Position numbers and translations under genes: made by a program
Notes under the pieces: generated by a model
Databases searched by the model: none
What the model was told of the DNA's origin: nothing
Seen by the model: only the letters and a program-made list of their open reading frames with translations
Assembly (NCBI GenBank): GCA_017430925.1
Contig: JAFRMA010000011.1
Location: 1-64,000 of the forward strand
Direction: 5' to 3'
Source of the DNA: Solobacterium sp.
Lineage (GTDB): Bacteria > Bacillota_I > Bacilli_A > Erysipelotrichales > Erysipelotrichaceae
DNA length: 64,000 bases
Part shown: positions 16,903-25,105 of the stretch, one piece after another
Layout: each line of letters opens with the position of its first letter
How positions within the stretch are numbered: the first letter of the stretch is position 1

Positions 16903-18123
16903 ATGATGAATACACTTTTAGATACATTATCCTCCAGGGATACCTGGCAGGAATTCCACGACTATAAACAGGAAAAGAACCAGCTCACAAAAAAAGAACT
17001 CAAAGAACTGGATATTTTTATTGCGGAAGAAAAGTACCTGCAGGTAACCGGTACGATGTCTTTTTCCCTGCCGGAGAAGAAAGAGATCACAAAAGCCGGT
17101 TCTTCCCGCAAACGTATCGTATACTCCTACAACGAGGAAGAAACCTGGGTGCTGAAACTTCTGACCTACAAACTATACAAGTATGATGACAGGATCTCGG
17201 AACACTGTTATTCGTTCCGGAGGAATCTTACTGCCGGAAATGCATTTGAACGGATACGCAGAATTCCTGATCTGGATCACAAATATGTCCTGAAACTGGA
17301 TATCCATGACTACTTCAATTCCATCGATGTGGAACAGCTGATCGTTATCCTGCGTGAGGTTATTGCGGATGATCCGCCTCTGTTGGACTTTCTCTGTGCT
17401 CTGCTGAGACAACACAAGTGTGTGTGGCGTGGAGAGATCCTTGAAGAGAACCGGGGAGCCATGGCCGGTGTACCGCTGGCGAGCTTCTTCGCAAATCTCT
17501 ACCTGCGCGATCTTGACCAGCTCATGCATGACGCGCATATTCCGTACTTCCGTTATTCCGATGACATGATCCTGTTCCTTGACGATTCAGTACAAACAGA
17601 GGAATACTTTCAGAGAATCCGGTCTTTCTTATCCTCCAAAGGTCTGACCCTGAACATGGACAAGTACCATGTCTCTCCGCCGGAAGAACCCTGGGAGTTT
17701 CTGGGCTTCCGCTACAACGGAGGAAAGATCGACCTCGCAGAAATGACGATCCGCAAGATGCAGGCCAAGATCCGCCGCAAAGCCAACCGGATCTACCGGA
17801 ACCGTACGGAAAAAAAGATCAATTATGATAAAGCAGCCCGGACCATGATCCGGCATTTCGACAACCTGTTCTACGATCTTACCGGAAGCGGGGAATACAC
17901 ATGGATCCGCTACTACTTCCCGGTCATTACCACTGCGGAAGGTCTGCAGAAGATCGATCAGACCATGGTACAGTACCTGCGTTATCTGTACTCCGGAAGA
18001 CATTACAAAGGTAACTACAAGATTACCTATGAACACCTGAAATCTCTGGGATATACCTCGCTTGTCCATGAATACTACCAATGGAAGAAGGAGAACCGGT
18101 CCCTGGCTGAACAGAATACTTAG
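16903..18123 (+). CDS. Solitary reverse transcriptase with YSDD active site
   Basis: The 406-residue protein has the RT palm. Motif A is KLDIHDYFNSID with catalytic Asp133; motif B is RGAMAGVPLASFFANLY (about 184-200); motif C is YFRYSDDMILF with Asp220 and Asp221; a motif D/E-like NMDKYHV and WEFLGFRY follow near 251-271. The last 120 residues (KMQAKIRRKANRIYRNR, then TWIRYYFPVI and YLYSGRHYKGNYKITYEHLK) look like a basic thumb/X-like region. There is no HNH endonuclease domain, no visible group II intron structure, and no retron-type YADD or VTG motif. It therefore falls among the unassigned bacterial RTs, several of which act in phage defence. ATG 16903 and ATG 16906 are both possible; neither has a ribosome-binding site. 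Confidence 0.85.
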   Translation: MMNTLLDTLSSRDTWQEFHDYKQEKNQLTKKELKELDIFIAEEKYLQVTGTMSFSLPEKKEITKAGSSRKRIVYSYNEEETWVLKLLTYKLYKYDDRISEHCYSFRRNLTAGNAFERIRRIPDLDHKYVLKLDIHDYFNSIDVEQLIVILREVIADDPPLLDFLCALLRQHKCVWRGEILEENRGAMAGVPLASFFANLYLRDLDQLMHDAHIPYFRYSDDMILFLDDSVQTEEYFQRIRSFLSSKGLTLNMDKYHVSPPEEPWEFLGFRYNGGKIDLAEMTIRKMQAKIRRKANRIYRNRTEKKINYDKAARTMIRHFDNLFYDLTGSGEYTWIRYYFPVITTAEGLQKIDQTMVQYLRYLYSGRHYKGNYKITYEHLKSLGYTSLVHEYYQWKKENRSLAEQNT

Positions 18124-18162
18124 ATAGTCATTGCCGCTGTACATCCCGGTATACCGTGAGAA

Positions 18163-18188
18163 AAGGGATCTCTGTCAGGAGATCCCTT
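18163..18188. terminator. Terminator between the RT and the M14 peptidase (convergent genes)
   Basis: AAGGGATCTC and GAGATCCCTT form a perfect 10-base stem with a 6-base loop. On the minus strand it is followed by TTTCTC, so it best serves the peptidase gene, but as a stable stem it may also end the RT transcript. Confidence 0.8.
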
Positions 18189-18192
18189 AATC

Positions 18193-19878
18193 TTATAATT
18201 TGATCTTTACCGATGCTTTGCCGGCTTTCTGGGAAACTGCTTTTAATGTTACTTCTGTTCCTTCATTACCGCGGATATACCAGGTGACTTTTTTCTTCAG
18301 CGGTTCCTGCTCGATGTTGGCGGGACCGTAGACAGAGTACCTTGTCTTCACGGATGAGAAGCCCTCCAGCTGACCGATCTTCTGTACAGCCTTTCCGTCA
18401 GCGATCTCCGCCCCTTCCAGCGTAACTTCAATATCCCTGGCAAGTTTCAGTTTGACAAACTCACTGGTCGCGTACGAGGGCATGAAGCCGGTATTGCCGA
18501 GGACAGCTTCAATCTTGTATAGTCCCTCTGCCAGTTTTTCGGACTTTTCTTCGGTGAAGATAAGATGAGGCATGGTCTTTGCGTGGCGGAGGATATAACG
18601 TGTATGTTTCTGTACTTCCTGCGGGAGGAACTGGACAGGAGGGTTCTGAAGCAGGAATTTCTTATCCGGACCGCCGATCTCTATCGTACCGAGCTGCGGA
18701 TGTTCAAAAGTTGTCCATTCCTTGTAGAAATCATTCAGACCATTCTTGTCGACCCACGCCAGGAACTTTCTCTGGTTTTCTTCTTCCTCTTCTTCCGTGA
18801 GTTTTTTAGGCTTTGGATATTCAGGAATCATCCCGCACTGTTCCGCCAGATTCCAGGTCTCAACAGAGTGACAGAAGACACCGTTACCGTAATACAGATA
18901 ATCATCGAGAGAGCCGTCAGCCGGTGCTTTACTGTCAATACCAAGATAGTCATCCTTGATCCGCAGCTGATGATACCCTGTTTCTTCTTTGGCAATCTTC
19001 ATGAACGCCTTGAACATCTCCTGATCTTTCTGGTCTGCCTGGGATGCCGGAATACCTGCGGGCGGGTACAGATACATACCGCCGGAGGTGTGGAAGATGA
19101 TTGAACTCACAAGATTTCTCTGTTTACTGATCCATTCGATCAGATTCCGGGATTCAATGACCTGCCCCGGGTACAGACCGCCGCCCGGCTGTTTATTTTC
19201 CGGATTCCAGTTCATCGGATAATTGCGGTTTAGATCCAGTCCGTACTTTGAAGGAGCACTCTTTATTTTTACCCCGTCATATTCATTGATCAGACCTTCA
19301 CTGTACACATTGTAGAAATCCCCGGTCGTCTCATCTGCCTGTCTGCGGATGAGCATGCGCTTATCCTTGGGATCTTTCTTCCACAGACCAAACGGTGTCT
19401 TTACAAGCATATTGCGGATCACGCCGTCACCATCAATATCGGAGGGCACAAGTCCAGGCATTTCCGTTTCAAACGGATAAGGGATATTGATACTGCGGAT
19501 CATCTCCGGATGCGTCAGATAGAATTCAGATCCATCCGCGACAGGTCTCGGCATGATGTAGAAAGTAGAGTTCTTCAGCAATGCCGCCACAGCTTCATCT
19601 TCAAGATTACTGAGCAGCGCATCTGCCAGATACATTGCGCACATACTGCCTGTGACTTCACCGGCATGAACATGTCCTACTGCCAGATATCCTGGTTTTT
19701 CGTCATATTCTCCGGCAGTTGTGTCTGTGACAGCGAGTACCCACATCTCCCTTTCCTCTGTCGTTTTTCCGATGGAGGTAAGACGGGTATACTTTGGATA
19801 TTTATCGGCGTATTCATGCAGAATATCCGTGATCTCCTGGTAGTTGTAGTAATGATCATACTTATAGGATGTATTCAT
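18193..19878 (-). CDS. M14-family zinc carboxypeptidase
   Basis: From ATG 19878 the protein has 561 residues. The zinc ligands HxxE are in GHVHAGEVTG, the distal His lies in IIFHTSGG, and the catalytic Glu is likely in HSVETWN; DLNRNYP is the substrate-binding Asn-Arg motif of the family. The C-terminal 150 residues look like a beta-rich domain (EVTLEGAEIADGKAV). No signal peptide is seen, so it may act in the cytoplasm, or export is not Sec-dependent. An upstream in-frame start at 19935 is rejected because AGAAGGTCTTCT lies before ATG 19878. Confidence 0.85.
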   Translation of the reverse strand: MNTSYKYDHYYNYQEITDILHEYADKYPKYTRLTSIGKTTEEREMWVLAVTDTTAGEYDEKPGYLAVGHVHAGEVTGSMCAMYLADALLSNLEDEAVAALLKNSTFYIMPRPVADGSEFYLTHPEMIRSINIPYPFETEMPGLVPSDIDGDGVIRNMLVKTPFGLWKKDPKDKRMLIRRQADETTGDFYNVYSEGLINEYDGVKIKSAPSKYGLDLNRNYPMNWNPENKQPGGGLYPGQVIESRNLIEWISKQRNLVSSIIFHTSGGMYLYPPAGIPASQADQKDQEMFKAFMKIAKEETGYHQLRIKDDYLGIDSKAPADGSLDDYLYYGNGVFCHSVETWNLAEQCGMIPEYPKPKKLTEEEEEENQRKFLAWVDKNGLNDFYKEWTTFEHPQLGTIEIGGPDKKFLLQNPPVQFLPQEVQKHTRYILRHAKTMPHLIFTEEKSEKLAEGLYKIEAVLGNTGFMPSYATSEFVKLKLARDIEVTLEGAEIADGKAVQKIGQLEGFSSVKTRYSVYGPANIEQEPLKKKVTWYIRGNEGTEVTLKAVSQKAGKASVKIKL

Positions 19879-19956
19879 AGAAGACCTTCTTTCTCTATAG
19901 ATAAAGAATATCACATCACAGGTAAACCACTGCACTCAGAATTCATAACTATAGTA

Positions 19957-19991
19957 AAAGCCCTGTGGAGTATATCCTCTCACAAGGCTTT
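19957..19991 (-). terminator. Terminator of the 70-residue protein gene
   Basis: An 11-base stem (AAAGCCTTGTG with CACAGGGCTTT on the minus strand, one wobble) is followed by TTTTACT. It lies about 27 bases past the stop at 20019. Confidence 0.8.
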
Positions 19992-20018
19992 CTACAGGTC
20001 AGTATAACTTATAAATCA

Positions 20019-20231
20019 TTACTTCCAGGTTGCCAGTCCGGCTTTTACGGCTTCTTCCTGAATCTCATCATCAGACATGGATTCAATCTCACCAAGTTTG
20101 ATCACCGCAAGTCCCGGATGTACACCCATGGCAGAACCGTAATACTCTTTCAGTTCTTCCCGCAGCGTACTTATCACCCGGTCGTATTCTTCATCATCTT
20201 CAGGTTCATAAATTTCGTATACATCAAGCAT
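20019..20231 (-). CDS. Small acidic protein of unknown function
   Basis: This 70-residue protein starts MLDVYEIYEPEDDEEYDRVI and ends EEAVKAGLATWK. It is acidic and predicted to be helical, with no membrane segment or known motif. TTTGGAGGAAATAATAA before the ATG and a clear terminator after the stop support it as a genuine gene. It lies between an M14 peptidase and a methyltransferase on the same strand. I cannot assign a function. Confidence 0.7.
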   Translation of the reverse strand: MLDVYEIYEPEDDEEYDRVISTLREELKEYYGSAMGVHPGLAVIKLGEIESMSDDEIQEEAVKAGLATWK

Positions 20232-20368
20232 TTATTATTTCCTCCAAAGTGAATCTATCTTGAGAATTGCTGTCAAATGCCAGCCAAATTACATCAGTCT
20301 TAATCTTGTATATTTTCCATTACGCAAACTTCGATTTAGCGATGCCCCGACAAACGGGAAGTTGTACT

Positions 20369-21184
20369 TTATTTCCAAATAACCTGTACTATGTGATCAG
20401 AGTATCCCATCAAATCTGCTCGCTCTGCAGTCGCAATAAGATATTGAATCCATTCAGAATAAGATTTCTCAGACATGGAATTCACATATTTGTTTATTAT
20501 CTGTGATATACCATCTTGTGCAAATCTGCATACTTTATGAGCATCATTTTCTTTACACACTGCATCTATCAGCTCATCCACCAAGCTAATTGTATCGAGA
20601 AGTCTGGAAGACCCGGTATTATCCGTCACCAATGCGTTTTCTCGATCATAGCCTATAGCGGCTATTTCACTCGCTGGATCTTCTGACATGAAAATCTCAT
20701 GGATTAATGGTGCATCTTGAAGACAAAAAGCAATAAATACAGGAGCCCCTGGCTTCGCTATTCTCAGCGCCTCCTTACATGCTCGTTTTCGGTCATCAAA
20801 ATCCTTCATGCTGTAAATAGGCCCCATCACTAACACAAGATCGTATTCATTATTATTAAGGAAGTGCAAATCCTTTGCATTTCCTTCAAACACCCTGATA
20901 CGATCATTCCCAGCAAAATCCTCTTTCATCTGATTTACGTATTCAGGAGTTAGTTCTACAGCATCAACATTATATCCTTTATCTGCCAAAGCCTTTGTAT
21001 ACACTCCTCCTCCGGCACCTACATCAACAATCTTTCCTTCAGGAGGTAGGAATTTATGCAAATAATGCATTGTTATTATGAATTCGGTTTCATGGGCTTT
21101 AGTATAGGTCAGTCTTTTCCCTTCGGGAAAACCGGTATATTGCTCTATTACTTTTCTCTCCTGCTCATTCAATTCATTAATCAT
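20369..21184 (-). CDS. SAM-dependent class I methyltransferase
   Basis: The 271-residue protein carries motif I VDVGAGGGVYTKAL (about 53-66), an acidic motif II end (DAVELTPEYV) and the post-I segment VFEGNAKDLHFL, with DLVLVMGPIYSM as motif IV. This is the Rossmann fold of small-molecule or protein methyltransferases; the substrate is unknown. The gene is more AT-rich than neighbours and forms a leftward series with an ABM-like protein and a GNAT enzyme, suggesting acquisition as a unit. GGGAGTGAGAATCT precedes the ATG. Confidence 0.85.
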   Translation of the reverse strand: MINELNEQERKVIEQYTGFPEGKRLTYTKAHETEFIITMHYLHKFLPPEGKIVDVGAGGGVYTKALADKGYNVDAVELTPEYVNQMKEDFAGNDRIRVFEGNAKDLHFLNNNEYDLVLVMGPIYSMKDFDDRKRACKEALRIAKPGAPVFIAFCLQDAPLIHEIFMSEDPASEIAAIGYDRENALVTDNTGSSRLLDTISLVDELIDAVCKENDAHKVCRFAQDGISQIINKYVNSMSEKSYSEWIQYLIATAERADLMGYSDHIVQVIWK

Positions 21185-21225
21185 AGATTCTCACTCCCGT
21201 TAAACAGATATTTGTCGCAAATCTC

Positions 21226-21570
21226 TTAAACAGAATATCCCAAATTAATATCAAAAGGTGCAATCAGCAGTTTTTGCAAATCTTTATTGTAGTTGTCGAA
21301 AAAGATCTTTATCGCCTTGCCATAGTTTTCTTTTGTGTCAAACTCCCAGTATGAGTAGTATTTTACACACTTTACAGTTTTGGTTAACTCTCGAGGCGGC
21401 TCACCAAGTTCGATTCCATCTATGGTGTAAAATCTCTTGAAATACTTAAGAGACATGCAGCCTTCACATTTAAGCTGATCTGCGGACATTTTCTTGATCT
21501 TTGCTTCAAATTGTTCGATTTTATCAGGCTTTACCTGAAAGAGTTTCATCTCAATAAAGGTCTTTTTCAT
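21226..21570 (-). CDS. ABM-like (dimeric alpha-beta barrel) small protein
   Basis: The 114-residue protein starts MKKTFIEMKLFQVKPDKIEQ and fits the shape of the antibiotic-biosynthesis-monooxygenase/EthD-type dimeric barrels: an early beta strand with Phe/Lys, a helix with IEQFEAKIKKM, a central strand CEGCMSLKYF, and YYSYWEFDTKENY. Many such proteins have no known substrate. GGGGGACATGAA precedes the ATG. It lies 41 bases upstream of the methyltransferase gene, in the AT-rich patch. Confidence 0.6.
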   Translation of the reverse strand: MKKTFIEMKLFQVKPDKIEQFEAKIKKMSADQLKCEGCMSLKYFKRFYTIDGIELGEPPRELTKTVKCVKYYSYWEFDTKENYGKAIKIFFDNYNKDLQKLLIAPFDINLGYSV

Positions 21571-21605
21571 TTCATGTCCCCCACAAATACCGATTCACCA
21601 ATGCG

Positions 21606-22106
21606 TTACAGCTTTAGAACCGCAACGATCTCGTCCCCGTCCATTTCTCCGTTTTCTTCAAATCCCATAGATAGATACAGTTTCCTGGCAATTTCGTTTT
21701 CGGGCTCGTAGGAAACCGCGCAGTACTCCGCCTTTCCGCATGGCCAGGTCCTTATGAAATCCAGGGCAAGGTTTATCACGTCTCTTCCGTAGCCTCTTTT
21801 TTGATATCTTTTATCTATCATAAGACGCCAAAGTGTGTAATTGTTGTCATAAACCTTAGGCGGCTCGTAACCCTCCTCCTGATTGCGATCCGCATCACTT
21901 TCGTTGAAACCTATCATCAGAAAGCCCACAGGCTTTTCATCGTTATATATTCCGAACGGAAATGCAGTAGTATCCGTGTCCCAGACACTGTATGCCTGCA
22001 CGATGCTTGCCCAGTTCGGAGCAACAAAGCCTTTTTGTAATTTGAAGACCTTAAGATCCACAATATTCCAAACATTTTTATGATTGATTTTTTCTAAGTG
22101 CAGCAT
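21606..22106 (-). CDS. GNAT-family N-acetyltransferase
   Basis: The 166-residue protein has the GNAT core: LWRLMIDKRYQKRGYGRDVI contains the acetyl-CoA pyrophosphate loop (Q/RxxGxG/A as KRGYGRD), and the end LSMGFEENGEMDGDEIVAVL is typical of spermidine/diamine-type or aminoglycoside-like acetyltransferases. The N-terminal region ends with FPFGIYNDEKPVGFLMIG. The substrate is not known. It is the first gene of the AT-rich three-gene patch. Confidence 0.82.
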   Translation of the reverse strand: MLHLEKINHKNVWNIVDLKVFKLQKGFVAPNWASIVQAYSVWDTDTTAFPFGIYNDEKPVGFLMIGFNESDADRNQEEGYEPPKVYDNNYTLWRLMIDKRYQKRGYGRDVINLALDFIRTWPCGKAEYCAVSYEPENEIARKLYLSMGFEENGEMDGDEIVAVLKL

Positions 22107-22147
22107 TATGCGCCTCCATAAACCTCAGTTTGCCTGTCTACATTATA

Positions 22148-22179
22148 CAAAAACAGGACCATTATCGTCCTGCTTGTTA
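22148..22179 (-). terminator. Terminator of the acyltransferase-fold gene
   Basis: CAGGAC and GTCCTG pair around a 7-base loop on the minus strand and are followed by TTTTTGT. It lies between the stop at 22244 and the GNAT gene. Confidence 0.75.
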
Positions 22180-22243
22180 TTCTGCAGCGGAACTGATCGC
22201 AGCTCCGCAGAACTCTGATTACCACTTGAAACGATCTGATGAT

Positions 22244-23113
22244 TTACAACTTCGTATAAATCTCATCATCCAGCTTTTCATTAAACGGGTGATCTAACAA
22301 TTCCGGATGAGAGATAAAGTACTGCATCATCTTCATGGACTTGGAGAAGTAATAGCCATCCGCGATCCGCTCATCCATGGTGATATTGATCTCTACCCCG
22401 TCTCGGAATACTACTTCATCATTCTCATAGAAAGGCATTCTTCCCATCTTTCCGATGACGATAAACATGGATGTTGTACCCCAGTTAGTCAGGTGATGAA
22501 AGCCGCTGGGAAGTCCTATAGACCCCAGATTCGCAAAGTTTACCGTAGAATGATACGGATCTGTTTCTACCAGTGCCGGCGGGATCAGACCCTTCTTTTC
22601 CATCTTACAGACAATGTCCAGTGCCGGTCTGGAGATCCATTTCGGCAAGGCGTTGAACTTGTCCATGAAACCTGTAGATTCATCCACATAGCTTGTATTC
22701 TTTAACTTGATCAGCTGTCTGTGAATCTCGTTGTGAAGATCATCAATTGTCCAGTCAGGCTTACTGTGGATAAACGCCAGTACTTCTCCGCCGTCATCAC
22801 TGAATACCTGTTTCACCGTAAACGCCGCACTGATCTCATTACGTTTATACATCTTACGGTTGTGGATGAAGATCGATAGTTTGGAACGCAGTGTGATCGT
22901 CTTCAGCACGGCTGCGATCATACACTGAAACATATTGTATTTATATTCCGGATTCACAGAATTCTTCTTCTGAATATACTCATTCAAGGGTGTCAGATCA
23001 ATTTTGAAACTGAAGAATGTCTCATTGTCACACCGGTTGGGAAACATAAAAGGCATAATGAAATGCATGGAGTCTACGTCTTTTAGATATTTTGCGTCAA
23101 ATCTGTCTGTCAT
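22244..23113 (-). CDS. Chloramphenicol-acetyltransferase/E2-fold protein, catalytic His not conserved
   Basis: The 289-residue protein starts MTDRFDAKYLKDVDSMHFIM and shows the CAT/2-oxoacid dehydrogenase acyltransferase fold: LTPLNEYIQKKN, a central AAFTVKQVFSDDGGE segment, VNFANLGSIGLP near residue 200, and MDERIADGYYF near 255. The last is the HxxxDG position, but Glu stands where the catalytic His should be. It may thus be a binding protein, or use a different mechanism. ATG 23113 is chosen because AGGAGAAAAAAAT precedes it; a start 27 bases earlier lacks a site. Confidence 0.7.
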   Translation of the reverse strand: MTDRFDAKYLKDVDSMHFIMPFMFPNRCDNETFFSFKIDLTPLNEYIQKKNSVNPEYKYNMFQCMIAAVLKTITLRSKLSIFIHNRKMYKRNEISAAFTVKQVFSDDGGEVLAFIHSKPDWTIDDLHNEIHRQLIKLKNTSYVDESTGFMDKFNALPKWISRPALDIVCKMEKKGLIPPALVETDPYHSTVNFANLGSIGLPSGFHHLTNWGTTSMFIVIGKMGRMPFYENDEVVFRDGVEINITMDERIADGYYFSKSMKMMQYFISHPELLDHPFNEKLDDEIYTKL

Positions 23114-23230
23114 ATTTTTTTCTCCTGATATTATTCGCATTATGCATTATACACTTTCTTCCGCCAAATGAACTACCAACACTTGGAATCGTGACATTGA
23201 TCCTATTGCAGATACTCCGGAACTACAGGA

Positions 23231-24472
23231 TTAAGCTTTCTTCAATGTGAATTCCACATCACTTCGATCTTCCGGAACAGGAACTTCCTCCGTACATGCG
23301 GCATAACCTTCGGGAACCTTCTGAAGATGAACAGTATAATGCTCATTTTCAGCAGGGAAAGAAGCTATGCCTTCCGCATCTGTCTTTCCTGCCATGCAGG
23401 TGGTATCGGTGCAGAACTGAACCGTAACACCTTCTACCGGATTCCCCGCGTCATCTCTGACAACGATACGGCAAGAGTCTTTTTCTTTAGCTGTTGTTCC
23501 TTCCTGTGCGGTTGGATCATATCCTGCGGCAGCTTTGGCAAGCATCTTATCAATAGTTTTCTCATACTCGGAAATATCCGACGGTACACCGACGATCGGA
23601 TAAGTCATGATTTTTCCGTCACGGCTGACAAAGAAGGATGTCGGAATTCCTCTTGTCGGCATCTGTACATCCAGTTCCGGATACGGCAGAAGGTTGATAT
23701 AGGTCATATTGTTTTTCACCATCAGTTCTCTGCATTCCTCTGCTTTCTCATCCGCATCCGTACAGATACCGACAATCGCCGCGTCCTTCTCCGCCAGACG
23801 TCTGTGAATATTGCCCAGCTCTTCCAGCTCGCTCTTGCACGGTCCGCACCAGGTAGCCCAGAGATTGATCATGGTGACCGCATGAGCCGCAAAGAGCTCT
23901 TCACTCTTTACCGGATTACCGTCAATGTCCTTCGTCTCAAAACTGATCTTCCTGCCAATCAGATCCGCGCCGGGAAGACGTGGTTTGAAGTATTCGGCAT
24001 TCTTCAAAGCATCGATCAACGCTGCCTGAAGGTTATGGAATTCTTCCGCAAAAGCAGGATCTTGTCTATTCAGGAACGCTTCTTCACTATTGTGATCTTT
24101 GATCGCGTAATACGTCATGTCCTCATGCTTTGCGAGTTCAACAAACTGACTCGTATTGGCTCTGCTTTCCATCTGCGTCTTTTTAATGATCTCTTCCGGT
24201 CCCTGATTACCGTCAATGCCGATTACCATCAGCATCGGTCCCGTGGCATTCATGACTTTTTTTCTGACCTCTTCACTCATCTGCCCCGCAACAGTATTAT
24301 TGTTTATCTCGTCCAGTTCCTCCTTGGTGAGTGCCATATACGTGAACATCATCAAATAGACACCGTTATTACTGCCTACCGGCATCGGCATGACCACTCC
24401 CCTGGCAGTATCGAATACATCAGGATAAGTCAGACGAAATCCCATATTGTCATATGTCTCGATTCTTCCCAT
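23231..24472 (-). CDS. TlpA/ResA-like thioredoxin protein with extra N- and C-terminal domains
   Basis: The 413-residue protein has three parts: an unrecognised N-terminal domain (about 1-165), a thioredoxin fold with WATWCGPCKSEL near residues 207-218 and a cis-Pro region PTRGIPTSFFV, and a C-terminal beta-sandwich (about 340-413; VRDDAGNPVEGVTVQF and DAEGIASFPAENEHYTVH) like SpaA/Cna-B or carboxypeptidase regulatory domains. The CPC core suggests disulfide or peroxide reduction. No signal peptide is visible, unusual for a TlpA protein with a domain of surface type. Upstream GCGAGAAATATAAT is a weak ribosome-binding site. Confidence 0.72.
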   Translation of the reverse strand: MGRIETYDNMGFRLTYPDVFDTARGVVMPMPVGSNNGVYLMMFTYMALTKEELDEINNNTVAGQMSEEVRKKVMNATGPMLMVIGIDGNQGPEEIIKKTQMESRANTSQFVELAKHEDMTYYAIKDHNSEEAFLNRQDPAFAEEFHNLQAALIDALKNAEYFKPRLPGADLIGRKISFETKDIDGNPVKSEELFAAHAVTMINLWATWCGPCKSELEELGNIHRRLAEKDAAIVGICTDADEKAEECRELMVKNNMTYINLLPYPELDVQMPTRGIPTSFFVSRDGKIMTYPIVGVPSDISEYEKTIDKMLAKAAAGYDPTAQEGTTAKEKDSCRIVVRDDAGNPVEGVTVQFCTDTTCMAGKTDAEGIASFPAENEHYTVHLQKVPEGYAACTEEVPVPEDRSDVEFTLKKA

Positions 24473-24590
24473 ATTATATTTCTCGCTTTCTTTTTCCGAT
24501 CAGATTATACCTTGTTTCAGACTCTTTACACAATTCTTGAAGTGATATGGAAAAACTGTAATCTTTTCGTTTCTTAACGTCGAACTAAAA

Positions 24591-24610
24591 AACAGGAAGA
24601 AGTCTTCCTG
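24591..24610 (-). terminator. Terminator of the DUF1232 gene
   Basis: AACAGGAA and TTCCTGTT pair around a short loop; on the minus strand the stem is followed by TTTTTAG. It lies about 27 bases after the stop at 24637. Confidence 0.8.
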
Positions 24611-24636
24611 TTCTTATTTCCCTGTTTTACGGAGAA

Positions 24637-25062
24637 TTACGCTTCGGCGGCTTCCTTGGCCTGTGCTGCTTTCCACTCACGGAACGCATTGATCTCAGGC
24701 TGTACGAATTTCAGCGCCAGCACAACCACCGCGATATCATCCAGCTGTCCCAGAATCGGGTAATTATCCGGAATCAGATCTTTTCTCTTCACCAGATACA
24801 AGAACGCGCTGACGATCGTCGCTACTACCTTCGGCGATACTGCCTCATACTCCTTTGTCGCATAGCTCTTTACCATGGATACCATGACCGGGAAATCCTT
24901 TACGGCAGATTCCAGCATCGGTACTTCTTTCACCTTTGCCTGTACCTGTTCCAGGACTCTGGATACCTGTTCGTTGTTTTTCAGGACATCTGTGGCCTGA
25001 TCAATACCACTGTCTATAATCTCTTTTGCCTTATCAAGATCAATCACTGAATTTGTCATCAT
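24637..25062 (-). CDS. DUF1232 (YkvA-like) protein
   Basis: The 141-residue protein ends with the DUF1232 signature: SAFLYLVKRKDLIPDNYPILGQLDDIAVVVLAL, which here is split as LVKRKDLIPDNYP and ILGQLDDIAVVVLAL. The N-terminal half is a hydrophilic helix rich in Lys/Glu/Val. Members of this family are found in membrane-associated proteins of unknown function. The ATG at 25062 is preceded by CAGGAGGTAGT. No transmembrane segment is certain apart from the weakly hydrophobic VVATIVSAFLYLV. Confidence 0.75.
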   Translation of the reverse strand: MMTNSVIDLDKAKEIIDSGIDQATDVLKNNEQVSRVLEQVQAKVKEVPMLESAVKDFPVMVSMVKSYATKEYEAVSPKVVATIVSAFLYLVKRKDLIPDNYPILGQLDDIAVVVLALKFVQPEINAFREWKAAQAKEAAEA

Positions 25063-25105
25063 ACTACCTCCTGATCTCTGATTCCATTATACTCTTCCTG
25101 CGCTC

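Noticed and set aside
16754-18123. Group II intron or classical retron
   Set aside because: No intron domain V/VI-like sequence and no HNH or maturase domain were seen; the RT lacks the YADD and VTG retron motifs, and there is no effector gene of a known retron type.
23327-24577. 416-codon plus-strand frame opposite the TlpA-like gene
   Set aside because: The amino acid composition is unnatural and the minus-strand frame has a clear thioredoxin motif.
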